Shown one piece after another: positions 24,271 to 35,816 of a DNA stretch of 64,000 bases; the first letter of the stretch is position 1; every line of letters starts with the position of its first letter. The notes under the pieces are model-generated. The model had not been told where the DNA came from and ran no database searches. It was given only the letters and a program-made list of their open reading frames with translations. Made by a program: the position numbers and the translations under genes. Source of the stretch: Atriophallophorus winterbourni (taxonomy: Eukaryota; Platyhelminthes; Trematoda; Plagiorchiida; Microphallidae); NCBI GenBank assembly GCA_013407085.1, contig JACCGJ010003248.1:81005-145004 (forward strand), written 5' to 3'.

Positions 24271-24628
24271 CCACGCAAACCTAACACATCAATGGAATTT
24301 TTATTGTATCCTCTGCATTCGTTTTAGCTGTCATCTAATAATACAGGTAAAGCGATTGCTTTCTTCACCATAAAATCGCGATTCTTAATTCTTGATTCAA
24401 ACGAATGTTTCGACGATAACCAACTTAAAGTATCGGTTTTAACTACCCCAGTTCAGTGGTAAAAACTTAAGTGATAACTTGATTGATTAGCTCTCGAAAA
24501 TATCACAACATATCGCGAATACGTACGCGGCATGATTATAATTTATTTTTTCTAAAATAAAAATAATCCCTATTCAATTTCAATGATATCCGAACCAAGT
24601 CACTACATGTACAATCAATATTTTCTAG

Positions 24629-24783
24629 AGTTTTCTCAAACGAAGCTTCTCTACCAAACGTCGCCAGCCACCGAAAAACGAGGAATTCGAGGGTGAGACT
24701 GCGTTTGAAGCGCTGCGAAGCACATCGGCATTGCACTCAAAATTCTCAACCTACTTTGCAATGGAAAATGCGAATTATCCCAG
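24629..24783 (+). CDS. SynGAP-family Ras GAP, coding exon 2
   Basis: Acceptor CAATATTTTCTAG ends at 24628; donor CCCAG|GTTAGT follows 24783. The phase-0 frame, dictated by the previous exon, is open for all 155 bp: 51 codons plus two bases. It reads SFLKRSFSTKRRQPPKNEE and later ALRSTSALHSKFSTYFAM. The basic FLKRSFSTKRR stretch recalls the basic segment before the PH domain of SynGAP-type proteins, but that likeness is too short to count as homology. The next exon starts with one base, restoring the frame. A CR1 3' end lies only about 130 bp past the donor. Confidence 0.65.
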
Positions 24784-24912
24784 GTTAGTTCGTCTTGAAC
24801 TTCGTAATGGCAATAAGGTGAATGCGATTCAACTGCAGACGACATTTTTTTGCCATGCGAGTTTGTTTTACATGGAACAATCACCCAGATTATGTTGTAA
24901 AGTCACCAAATC

Positions 24913-25170
24913 AGCAGCTTTCCAAGAGAAGACTTAATGCTCTCTTGACCCTTAACCCATTCATCGAAGAAAACTATACATCTTGACCCCATGCCTCTAC
25001 ATTTTTCATCCCACCAATCGAAAACAATTTCCTTTGTTTGGATTTTTACCTGATTCTTGAACTGCTCAGTAAGCAACCAAATCCCGTTTTTGCTTGTTAT
25101 ATTATTCGTAGTTCCATATTATTATGTGGGATTTTTTGTAAAGCTATATGCTTTTTGGACCACCACAATG
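24913..25170 (+). mobile_element. CR1 3'-end fragment (solo 3' UTR)
   Basis: Severely 5'-truncated copy. CTTTCCAAGAGAAGACTT, CATCTTGACCCCATGCCTCT, TTCTTGAACTGCTCAGTAAG and TTTTGCTTGTTATATTATTC match, in reverse, the C-terminal and 3'-UTR part of the copy at 48390-49235. It ends with TAAAGCTATATGCTTTTTGG. It is inserted in the intron right after coding exon 2. Confidence 0.8.
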
Positions 25171-25174
25171 ACGG

Positions 25175-26921
25175 GGTAAACGAGTGAAAAGGCTCAGAAT
25201 TACGTGAATGTAGACATGATGAGTAGCACCTGGAGGTAGATACTGTTTAGGTAACCTAAACTTTACGGAGATTAGTGAGAGCGGTAATAATTGCGAGATT
25301 GGATCACGTTTGAGACCGTATGTATGTCAATCTCGGCAGCACGGCGTTAGCAGTGATCCGATAATATTTGACTGATAATGTGTAAATGGCATTCGTGTTT
25401 ATCGCAAGTATTAAACTCGCTGGATAAAATGTGGCGCTTTTTCAAATCGAATATCAATTAGCTCCGTCTCTTATAAACGCCATCAGACTCGGTTGAAACT
25501 CTGAAATAAATTCGTTGATTTGGTACCGTTATATAGTTTATTTGTATAAAATATCAAATATTTCCAATAGGATAACGAGTGTTTAGTTAATAGTTCAGCA
25601 AAAATATTCTTGTCCATATGCATAACGATTCATTTTGAATTCGCTATTTGAAAAATGTAAACAGATCAGAAATTATTGCGCCTATTTTCTGCGACATTAT
25701 CCCATTTCCGTGTACATTGGGATTAACCAGATCCTCTCGAATTATGTTTGTTCATCCTAGATTTACAAATCTGAGAGAGATTATGTTAAGATCGAGTTTC
25801 AATGCATGCACACGTAATCGAAACTGACGATATTTCAAAAATGATCCCCACGCGGTTCCCTATATCAGCGAAATAGAATCGAATTCATTGCATACAATTT
25901 CAATTTAATCCTGTGACATTTAGCAGAACCTCGATTCGGAGATTGCACCATCTTTGGCTAACAATTTGTCACGAGTTATGCAAGAATATACGGAGTAAAT
26001 TCAATGTAACCCATTTTATCATTTGCCTGGGGCACTGTTGTTCCCCCTAGGTGAAATATATTACAAATTTTATCATCAAATGTCACCCGTAATTTTAAAT
26101 CAAAAAGATAATAACTTGGTCCTTGAAAAGCCCGTGTTGTGCTGTCATCGGTGATCTTAGATTACCAACATTGTTTCGACCAACTTTGGCATTTCATTAT
26201 AATTTATGCTACCTTGCAACATTCCATATCCTGTTGACATGATAACGGAGTCATTCCTGTATGGATATTTTAGTTTATTTCACGTTGCTATTCGTTATGC
26301 AATGGGCTAAGTTTGTTTATCTGTTTCGATGGTGGAGGAAAAATTACATTTAACTTCAAGACGTACATGTGGAAGTGATTTAATTTCCGCGCGCTGTCAG
26401 GCGATCTTGATTTGATATTCCGCTAAGCGTGCCTTCTTGATCGAAATTTACACACTGAGAACGCAGCTGTTTTCATCGTGAGATCGCTGTCATGTGAGTG
26501 TAATCACATCCCGCGTAGAAAATGTTTTGAAAAGTGTCGGTCTATTCGTGAGAATGGTATAAATAAACCTGAGAAACAAAGTTTGTAAACCCAACAGGGG
26601 CTTGATTTAACATTGACGGACAGAGAATTTAAAAAAATTGTTGCTTTGTAAAAACTCATTCAGTCTAGCCAAGTCCATCATTACCGTAGTTTTATTTTCA
26701 TGTTTACCTCAATAGAAAAAGCCTTCATCGAGTTTTCACCATTCAGAGAATACGGTAAACTGCGGTATTATATTTTGCAATGCAAGAGTTTCTTTTTATC
26801 TAACTGGATTCTGGATAAATCTAAACCATTTGCATTCTACGCCAATCTTAATCACATTGAATATATGGTATATGCACCATACTTAATTCCACCTTGATAA
26901 ACTACTTTGCATTTGCAACAG
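25175..26921. other. Intron sequence, no feature recognised
   Basis: AT-rich intron between coding exons 2 and 3. No repeat or alternative exon could be supported. Confidence 0.55.
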
Positions 26922-27479
26922 CAACGTGAACCACGTTCCTAAATCGATTAACTTTGAACTTTGGCGAGAATCAGCGAAGATCAATGATCCCAACCAATAC
27001 TTGCCAGACTATTTTAAAGCACAGCTTCCCAACATTGAAGTTAGCACGCGATATGAGGATAACCAAACAATACGAAGTGTTCAGCTTAGCAGACGCCCAC
27101 CACGACCGACGAATTTCAATGGCTCTCGGAATCTCAGTGCGTCACAAAACGGCCATCTGTCTGACACTACTATTCAGGACTCCGTTCAAAACCTCAATTG
27201 CTCTAGGAATTCGATTACAACAGACGTTTTGTCAAGACGCCCGAGGACCCCCACACTTGGTCGCGCTGCGTTATTCGTTCGAGCATCGTACTCTCAATTG
27301 GACAAACAAAACCACGCAGCGGCTAACCTTCCACATCTCATGGTATCCTCAAACAGTACGAAGGATTTACATGATTTCAGACAGAATCTCCAGTCTGATT
27401 CGAACCCGCTGAATTGTCTTAGCCGCAGTTCCAGTGTCACCTGCGGGCTACGTGACCAGTTTATACACCTCAGCGAAAG
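26922..27479 (+). CDS. SynGAP-family Ras GAP, coding exon 3
   Basis: Acceptor TTTGCATTTGCAACAG ends at 26921; donor GAAAG|GTAACG follows 27479. The first base completes the split codon of exon 2 (AG|C, Ser). Then 185 codons are open, leaving two bases. Start of the text: VNHVPKSINFELWRESAKIN; later QLSRRPPRPTNFNGSRNLS and LSRRPRTPTLGRAALFVRAS. It is rich in Ser, Asn, Arg and Pro, with two SRRP motifs followed by T-P or P-T, and looks intrinsically disordered with possible SH3-ligand or phosphorylation sites (inference). No known domain. Confidence 0.75.
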
Positions 27480-29007
27480 GTAACGAAATATTGGTGATTA
27501 CCAAATGAAATTATTTTTTAACAAACGATTTTATATGCTTTTATATGCACCAAACATTGCCCAGCTATTATAACCTGGGATTTGTTATTAATTTTCGTCT
27601 ACAATTGTTTCAAAAGGCATGGCCTACGTTCGGTAAACGTATTTGCGTATGTTCTCAACATCCATATAGTGTAAACATTTTCATCTTGTCCAGCTAATCA
27701 CCCATTCACTCTATGATCGTGTTCCCACTCCATTGTAGAAAAGCAGTAATGGTTGATAAACTTGCGACTAAGGGGCTTTAGAAATGTCTATTGGTACTTC
27801 TCACTGTGGAATATACGTTGCAAAAACAAAATACACGTGTGGTGATCCGCAGATTAAGAACAACTTAAATTCAGTTGCACAGAACAAAATTAGTCAAGGA
27901 GCCCTGGCGGCACAGCGGATATGACAATCCTCTTTATTTTGAACGGCCCGAAATTCTCAACAAACGCAGCATTCGTTGCAAACAACTGCAACAGTCATTG
28001 GTTCTGGGTGAAATGACACATCTATACCGCCTCGTGCTAATGAATCCATAGATAAGTAAAAAGGACGCAAGGGCCTGATAAAGAATACAGTCACTTAGAC
28101 ATCGTGCTTTGGTTTTCACCAGTTATCTAGTTGTGCCTAGTACTTGAAGTAAAACCAGAAACTTTCAACGTGTTTTATTTAACGTAGGTAAATAAACACT
28201 ATTCGGATTAGGAAGACTTGTTTTTCAATCATAATAGTAGATAAACAGAACGAATTACTTAAAAGAAGCTTTCAAAAGGATAAGAAATGTGCTAGTACTT
28301 TAAAATTTATTATGCACATAAGAATGGAACATTCGAAGCCGTGGTGCTTTAGTAAACTTATTTCGATCTCCTTTGGTCGATGGAGTCTGTCTATGCGAAA
28401 CTGAAGCATGCTTTGAGCTTCTTTCCCTATGGGATCGTGTGATTATAATGTTCATGTGTGTGAAACATGTCCTCCCCCTAAGTTTATATTGATATCAGTT
28501 ACGGCCGAGTTGTATTGATAAGTTAACTTGCGTCATTTTTGCTTGGAAGGGATCTTAATTCGAAACGTCGCTACACTGAGTCGAGTGGTTGTTAGTTGTT
28601 GAGATGTCTTACCGGTAAAAAGTAAATCTAAGACGACGTTAACTTGCAGTATCCGAAAAGACAGAATTTAATGCTGCGGTGGCAGTATGGTAAAGGTTAT
28701 CAACTTTTAACCGAGTCGTCGGGGTTACGAGTCCAGTGCGCGGACATTGAAGGAAGATTTGTCAACTATATTTCCCCTCCAAGCTTTATAGTGTGATCTA
28801 ATCCTCGAAATCTAAGCGGCCTATGTTGTTTCAAATATTTCCTCTGTAATAAAAAGAGAAACGTTGCGCGTAAATTACAAAATGAACTCCGTCGCTTTCA
28901 TATTGAGAATCAAGATACAGTGGATATAAAGTATCATTATACGAAGTTGGCATTTAAGTATTTTTGTGATTAAATACACTAACCACTGATTTTCTCATTC
29001 CTTGCAG
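27480..29007. other. Intron sequence with weak tRNA-like patch
   Basis: Intron between coding exons 3 and 4. About 28680-28750 has a D-arm-like TGGCAGTATGGTAAAGG and a T-arm-like GGGGTTACGAGTCC, but the acceptor and T stems do not pair well. Otherwise nothing is recognised. Confidence 0.5.
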
Positions 29008-29518
29008 TGCATTTTGTTCAACAAACACCTTGTCACATTCTAACGCCCCAAATAATGCTTCTTTGTCCGTGCCACCAACGATACACACCGACTCAAGTTT
29101 CTCAAGCGATATTCTACGACGACCGAGTTCAAACATATGTCATGCATATGATACGGTTCATTTTGAAGATGATCCGCCAACTGTTTTGCCATCGTTGGTT
29201 ACTCAGCAGAAGCGTTCCGTTGAATACCCAACAATCAACCAGGATGTCCCAACGGGAACCACTCCCATTCAAAGCACTCGAAATCCGAATTACTGTAAAC
29301 ATGATGATGAGGAACTCGCGAAAGATTCAATCGTAGCGGAAAATGGTCGTTCAATGAAGTTATATGAGCAATGCATACGGGATGAGCATCCACAAGTTAT
29401 GCATAATCAGATGAAGGATAAACCGTCCAGAGGGAATATCAATGCTCAGTTGAAAGCGAGAAATTCCAAGCTACCCGTTCCATGTAAAATTCATCGTGAC
29501 GACAATCAGCATCTGGTT
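29008..29518 (+). CDS. SynGAP-family Ras GAP, coding exon 4
   Basis: Acceptor TTTTCTCATTCCTTGCAG ends at 29007 and is strong; donor CTGGTT|GTGAGT follows 29518. The single leading base completes AG|T (Ser) from exon 3, and the following 170 codons are open, ending in phase 0. Text includes SNAPNNASLSVPPTIHTDSS, DTVHFEDDPPTVLPSLVTQQ and ARNSKLPVPCKIHRDDN. Polar and low in hydrophobic residues, with no transmembrane or recognised domain. The open frame runs past the donor to a stop at 29570, so an unspliced transcript would end in about 17 more codons. Confidence 0.75.
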
Positions 29519-30616
29519 GTGAGTCAAAATGTGTCTCTGTCTTCATCGATTGACTTATGCTTAGCACGTTGACTAAATGTTTCGCTTTGACAACCACTGT
29601 TAGAAGGGGTATATAGAACAAAGAAGGGTATGCGATAAAAAACACAAAATGGTCCGCATCAAGCAAAAAGTGTTTACAGATAACCAGTTTTGCTGCAGCA
29701 CACATACTGTACAAACGATGGTATTAGAATATCCTCTCTCCCTGTTTCCCTTTCACCAACTCTCTGCTTCTCTCTATATAAACACGAGCAGGTTGAAAGT
29801 TACTTTTAAAACTAATCTATTGGCAATGAACGAACCAGTTCCATTTAAACTCGAACTCTGATTGACTTATAAAACCTAGCACAAGAACCCTCTTTAGATA
29901 CTTTCCCAACGAAATCTTGAACCAATCTAGAGCATTTAATTGAAACTGACATGTGTCAAACACGATTATTGTACAGCGCCAACGTTATTTCCCCTACGTA
30001 TCATGGTAGACCAATTTTTCCCAGTCTGCTATGTTTATCAATTGATTGATATTGTCGCGTGTGTTTTAATTTTTCTTTCGTAATATGTCGTCAATCAATT
30101 AACCACAATAGCCCGCTTAATGCGACACTGTTCTCGATTGATAGGACGAAGGCAGTGTGACCGGAAATGTGGTAAATGTGTGAGCTTGGGACGAAACAGA
30201 CAGTGAATAATTTGCAGTCTGCTGTCTGAAACATCAATCGACGTCACTTACCAGACAGTGTTGTTGTGGAGGTCGGTTGAACTCGTGAATATTCAATCAA
30301 TCGGTTATAGATGATATAATTTGGCGGATTATTCATCGCGATTTTTTCAGCGTTCCATCCGATCCATACAAACGACATCTCCTTGTATAATATCTATGAA
30401 TTGGACAATATTTCTTGTTCAATTAATTTTGTTAGCAAGATAACAATGCCATCGAGATTGTGTGAACACATTTGCTTTTTCTTTTAATTTTCTGGAAAAT
30501 TCGATTAATCTTGTCAATGCATATGAAGTAGGTTCGATTGTAGTTTAAATTCAATCAATAATAAAAATATACTAATAAATATTGATTTGAATTCAAACCT
30601 CGCTTTTCCGTGACAG
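29519..30616. other. Intron sequence, no feature recognised
   Basis: AT-rich intron between coding exons 4 and 5; no repeat family member identified. Confidence 0.55.
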
Positions 30617-30867
30617 AATCCATCGCCTCGTTTAGAACAACAAGCCAGGCTCTCGAATGCGGACGCAGTCCCGAAGACCAGTCCGATACATCAAATATTC
30701 CTGAAGAGGAACAAAGCCGCCCCACAAGCAGACTCTTCAAATTCTTATACTCAGTGGTGCATTCCTGTTGGACGTGAGGTAGCTTCATTCCCAACAGATG
30801 CGGTAAATAATGTTCAAAGCCTAACCTCGGAGCTGAATTTGTCTCAAATCCCGATTGGGTCCTTTTG
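30617..30867 (+). CDS. SynGAP-family Ras GAP, coding exon 5
   Basis: Acceptor CTCGCTTTTCCGTGACAG ends at 30616; donor CCTTTTG|GTGAGT follows 30867. Starting in phase 0, as exon 4 requires, the frame is open for 83 codons plus two bases (TG). It reads NPSPRLEQQARLSNADAVPK at the start, HQIFLKRNKAAPQADSS in the middle and VQSLTSELNLSQIPIGSF at the end. The next exon must begin with one base completing TGN (Cys or Trp). No domain is recognised. With the four exons before it, it gives a 571-codon continuous N-terminal region. Confidence 0.75.
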
Positions 30868-33800
30868 GTGAGTACTTTATATTCCATATGTTTCAAATGT
30901 TTTCAAGGTCATCAGTTTTAATCAGCATCAATCGATCAATCAAATTATTGATGAATACTCGTTTGATTCTGATTGGAAGATATATCTTTATTTTTGAATA
31001 TTTTGGCCTACTTCGGAAGTGTTATAGATAGTTCGAGATATGTAGTTTCCAGCAAATCAATTTATTTAACAAACGCCGTGCAACTTTGACCCAGAGTTCT
31101 CCAGCCAATCGAAAATAGCGTGTTCCAATCAAAGGGGCTTAGAGGTTGAAATGGTTATAATCGGAATTAAGCAAAGTAATTACTTCATAAACAGTATATT
31201 GTGGCTGATCAGTAAATAGAAACATGCATTTGCAACTTTTTGTATAAATGAACCATGTTTGGAATCACGTAAATTAAACTACAGATTTACATATACGGAA
31301 GCTCAGGGGTGGTTATGTTGGGATAATTTAGTGGTTCATGTTTAAAATAATTATCACACTTTTTTAAAAATTTGCGCATTATTCCAACATTGAAGCAGTA
31401 AAACCAGCGGAAACCTGCGTTGCATTTTTGTCGGATTACAGATTTTTCATCAAGCATCAGTCTGGAATCTGACAAATTAATGAGCGCCCAGATACTGTAT
31501 GTTTGTTCAAATAAAACTGCAATTTTCAGCTGGAAAAATACATTCGAAAACCACATGCAGTTTTCGCACCGGAAAATTGATTTTCTATGTATTCGTCTTC
31601 CTGTTACGCGTTCAGGAGTACCGAAAGCATGCGTCCGATTTATCAGTTGGAATCTTTTTTATATGTACATCGTTATTTCGAGATTACCACTACAAAATGC
31701 TGAATGTTGAAATCTAGAAGATTAATCTGAGGTTTTCGGTTGAAACGATTGCATTGCGTTGCATGTATCAAGCGACTTAATAACTCGATTGATAAATCAA
31801 ATAATTCTTCATTTTATCCTTTGGTGATCTTTATCATTTTACTTTAAACTCTCTTCGCTGTCGTTATAACTATTAGCCGATATTTTACTCCTCTGAGTCA
31901 ACCTTTAATGTCGGTTCACCTCATATCCAGCCAAACTCGAAAAATTGACGTTAATCAGAGCTGTGAAAAACGTTCACGAAAATATTTTAGTTGTCAATTA
32001 TTTTTTACATACTGCCTACTAATTAGTAGTAAATGGAGGCAAATAATTGGGAGTATCAAATTTCGGTGGCGCAAATTGTCTGGTTTATGTTGCTACTGCG
32101 TACCGGAATAAAAAATTGTATCGCAGAAACATAGCACAGTGAAAAATATATTGTTTAGCTACTAATGAAAACTGGAATTTAGGTGTAGTAAATTTTGATG
32201 AGAAATTTCTAACTTCGAGATCTTTTAACTAAACGCAATTCCAAATTCCATTATGCAAAATGTTTGGCGAAATCGGTGTAAAAATAGTTTTCGTTCATTG
32301 CTTTTTCTTTCGAATTATCCACAAAACTATGATTAATTACAGATTATTCATCCCAGAACAATTTAGTGATTGTGTTTCATGTTTTTCCGTAAATTTAATC
32401 CATATGCGAATTGCTTGATCAACGAGAATTACGTTTCACTAGAGATAGCCAATTGACAGCACCGTAGCTGCATAATATCTTGTTGTAGTGAACAAGGTCT
32501 CCGTCGTTTTGAGTGAAGAATAAACAGGTTTACCGTACAATAATTCAGCGTTGATTGAATTTTCGTATCCATAACCGATGTTTTGTTCGTAGATGCGAAT
32601 CCTTGAATCGTCCCAATACACAAATATCAAAGTTCGGCTGTTATGGTATTATTTACATAAGGGGTTCGCGCATCCTGACATTAAACCGCAAACAATTTAT
32701 TGACACATCTTTACTTTTGCGATAGCAGAACGTTGGGGTATTAAGTGCAATGTTAGCAATAATATACTGGAATAATTATCTTTGTTTCAAGAACTATTTT
32801 GAACTTAATGAACTCGAACAATTTATGCGATCCAAAGTGGTCATTCCTCGCAACATCAATGTCCTTACTTTGGCACAATCCTATCAGACGTAGATTAAAA
32901 TTAAGTCATATTGCGAAATTTCTTATGAAACGGTTTTAGTAAAATGTGATCATGTCGTGTGCGTGTTAAAAATTTCGAGAAAATCTCACAATGAAGTCTG
33001 TATCTCAGACCACTTTAAATTATAGCACCACCCGAATAGAATATGCTTCTCTATAATGATTTGGAATTGGCAAATTGTTGGCAATTCGAACCATAGTTCT
33101 TTTGCGTTCCGATTGCTTTTTTCTCTTGGTATACAGTCATACTTCGTATTGATTTGTTTATCTTCAGAGCACAAGGTTTCACTACAATTAGCTTAATCAT
33201 TTCTTGTAAACGCGTTTGATTTTTACGCAATCTTGATGATAGTATTCGTTTCTCATAGGTGCCATTTTGTTTAACAACGAGCTGCTATTACAACGAATAA
33301 CTTTGAAGACGAAATTGAGCATAGTGGTCAATTAATCATGTTTAGAAACATGAACATGCAATTGCAATAGTGGGTACTATTTGTATTCGTTCATGCTTTG
33401 ATAATTTAGAAATTCAGTCAAACAATGCAATCGAATAACTTTGGTCATTCCAGATAAAGCGAAACAATTCAAATGAAAATACTACTTCGATATCACAAAT
33501 TAGCAAACCGTTTGTTTATATCAACACATTCCACCACCGATGAATCCCGTCTGTCTGTTAAGACTAGACAACATGTGAATAGAATCAGTTTATCGTACCA
33601 GGTTCCAGAGACATTGCATTGTTCAATTCGTTGAAACTGCCACGCCGGTCTCTCCAAAACATAATCATGGATCCACCTAGAACAAAATCACTGAAAATCA
33701 ATTATGAGATTGCATCTGTTTGTTACTAGATCGAAGGGTTTTCTGCTTTAATAAAAACGAGTCTAATATCTCATTAACCACATGCCATAAAACAGTAAAT

Positions 33801-35624
33801 AAATGGTGAACAAGATGTGATCTTGTAAGCCACTGCTGGACAAGGCTAGCATGATCAACCTGTTCGATCACTTATTAACCCATGGGTGTGGAGAAAAATT
33901 CCGTAATAACATGCACGTCCATCGTATTCATGTTGCTTGCACTAATCTGCTAGGGGCAACACGATCAGCATATACATATCTTGGAACAGAAGATAAATGT
34001 CAAACAAAATGTGAACGTTTAAGCCACTGTTGGATAAGGCTGGCAAGACCAACCTGTTCAATCATATGAAGCCACACTCATTTAAATTGGGTATAAAAAT
34101 GTCATTGATATTCTTCGAAAAATCTGTAAGAGCAAGTTTTTTAATTAGCGGTTGCCGAACTAACTAGAATATCAACGATTTAGTTTCAGCTCAATGTCTG
34201 ATGGTCTGAGGTGCCATCATGACTTGAAAAATATTACGCGCTCAAGTAAACTATTCTATCTACTCTGAAAGGGAATTGCGATGCAAATACTCGATGACTG
34301 TGCTTCACAGGTGGATTTTAATTTATCCGTTATGTTGCATATATTAGATGACGGCTTTTTAAATGATTTTAGTGCCGGATGATAAACAGATTTTGACACC
34401 GATATATACGATTTGAATGCGTTACAAAAAATTTCCACATGACTTTTCGTTGATTTGATTGGTCCATTGCGTACTTGACTTGGCTGTAGTCACACCAATC
34501 TTTCGAATTCAATGTTCCTAATTGATTCAAAACATTAAAAATTTTATTACCACCATAAGGTAGTGCACATGAATCCTGTCTATAATTGAACTGGAAAGTA
34601 AATGTTTCTCCGATGATGTTTCGGTGAAAAACCGAGCCAGACTGACAGCACTTAGACCACTCCAACATCTTACACTATACTGAAATCTTAATTTCCTTGG
34701 TGTCCTGTTAACAATTTCAAATCTAATCATTTATGTGTGATTTCTGTGAATAGCGTATCAGCATCAATCGTGCTCCAAACGTATTCCTACGGAATGATGT
34801 AGGGCTTATTCATTCTAGAACATAATACTATTAAAAGCAAATTTTGGTACAAAGGTTGTGATAGTCACAGAACTTCAAACAAACTAAGCGACGTAATTGC
34901 ATCCCGTAATTTCGTAGAAATTATACTGAACATTGTGTCTAGTGCATTGTGTTGTTCTCCAACATGATTGCTAAGAATTAACGTTACACGCTGCTCAAAT
35001 TAGATAAAATGTAAATTATCCGCAACAAAGTATATTGCACTTATCTTCGTGAAAACGTAAATAAAATTTCAAAAATTTCAAAATTAACAAATAACTATAG
35101 TTATACACAGCCCATTAGTTAAATTGTCAGTTTATATTAATATTTGGGAGCATTTGGAAAATGCTGTTCTTAGAACGAACAAAAGTCTGTTCCAATTTTG
35201 TAAATAAAAAAATTGACCCACAGATTAAAATTACGAAAGATCGTAAAAACCAGCCGTTTGGAAATAGATCAAAATTCATGACTATTTTTCGATTTTACCA
35301 ATCGCATACCACAGCTTTGGTAATAAATCTCAAACTTTGACTTCCTTCCCCGTAATACATCACGCGGTACTCTGTGAAGGAAAGTTGTTCACACTTCTTT
35401 GGTATTAAGATGACCAACATTGCCGCATTTAAGAATTTTGATGGTGGTCTGATATAGTTTTTAACACTGGACGTTTGAGCGACAGCCCTGGTTTCGGTAT
35501 GATTGGCTTACAGGTTTGACCAATCACGTGTCAGTTACCAGATGGAAAGTTAAAATTCCATTGTGCTGTCAAAACGCAACCGCGTTTATCAGCTGATTGT
35601 GTGGGCCTGCCTAACCCACTCAAG
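30868..35624. other. Long intron sequence with family B fragments
   Basis: No supported exon. Two partial minus-strand family B blocks (AAGCCACTGCTGGACAAGGC at 33829 and AAGCCACTGTTGGATAAGGC at 34020) lie about 190 bp apart. The open frames near 31420, 31908 and 32429 lack splice or motif support. Confidence 0.5.
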
Positions 35625-35651
35625 GACACCGCGTTTAAATTCACAAGCTAG

Positions 35652-35816
35652 GTGGCGTCTCGGCCTGGCAGGAAAATATCGTGTCATGTTACGACAAAGA
35701 AAGTTCAACGGAGAGTCATGCAAACAAAAGAATGCAGCAAGCGGTGGACGAAAGACAAACGAGAAAATTTTTTCGGATATTTCGAGTGTGGACATAGGAT
35801 GGGTTGGACCGATTAC
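35652..35816 (+). CDS. Candidate exon of the same gene (weak)
   Basis: Ends at the near-consensus donor GATTAC|GTGAGT. The frame starting with one base, as required after coding exon 5, is open to the donor and leaves two bases. Two acceptors fit that phase: one giving a start at 35652 (after CACAAGCTAG) and one giving 35625 (after CTAACCCACTCAAG). The text is basic (LGLAGKYRVMLRQRKFNGES, then SSVDIGWVGPI), as expected near a PH domain, but has no clear family match. A second frame is open too. It may be chance. Confidence 0.3.

Noticed and set aside
28680..28755. tRNA-like stretch with D-arm and T-arm-like boxes
   Set aside because: Acceptor and T stems do not pair and no clean 7-nt anticodon loop forms; at most a decayed tRNA-derived piece.
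30555..30896. 113-codon minus-strand frame
   Set aside because: Shadow of plus-strand coding exon 5.
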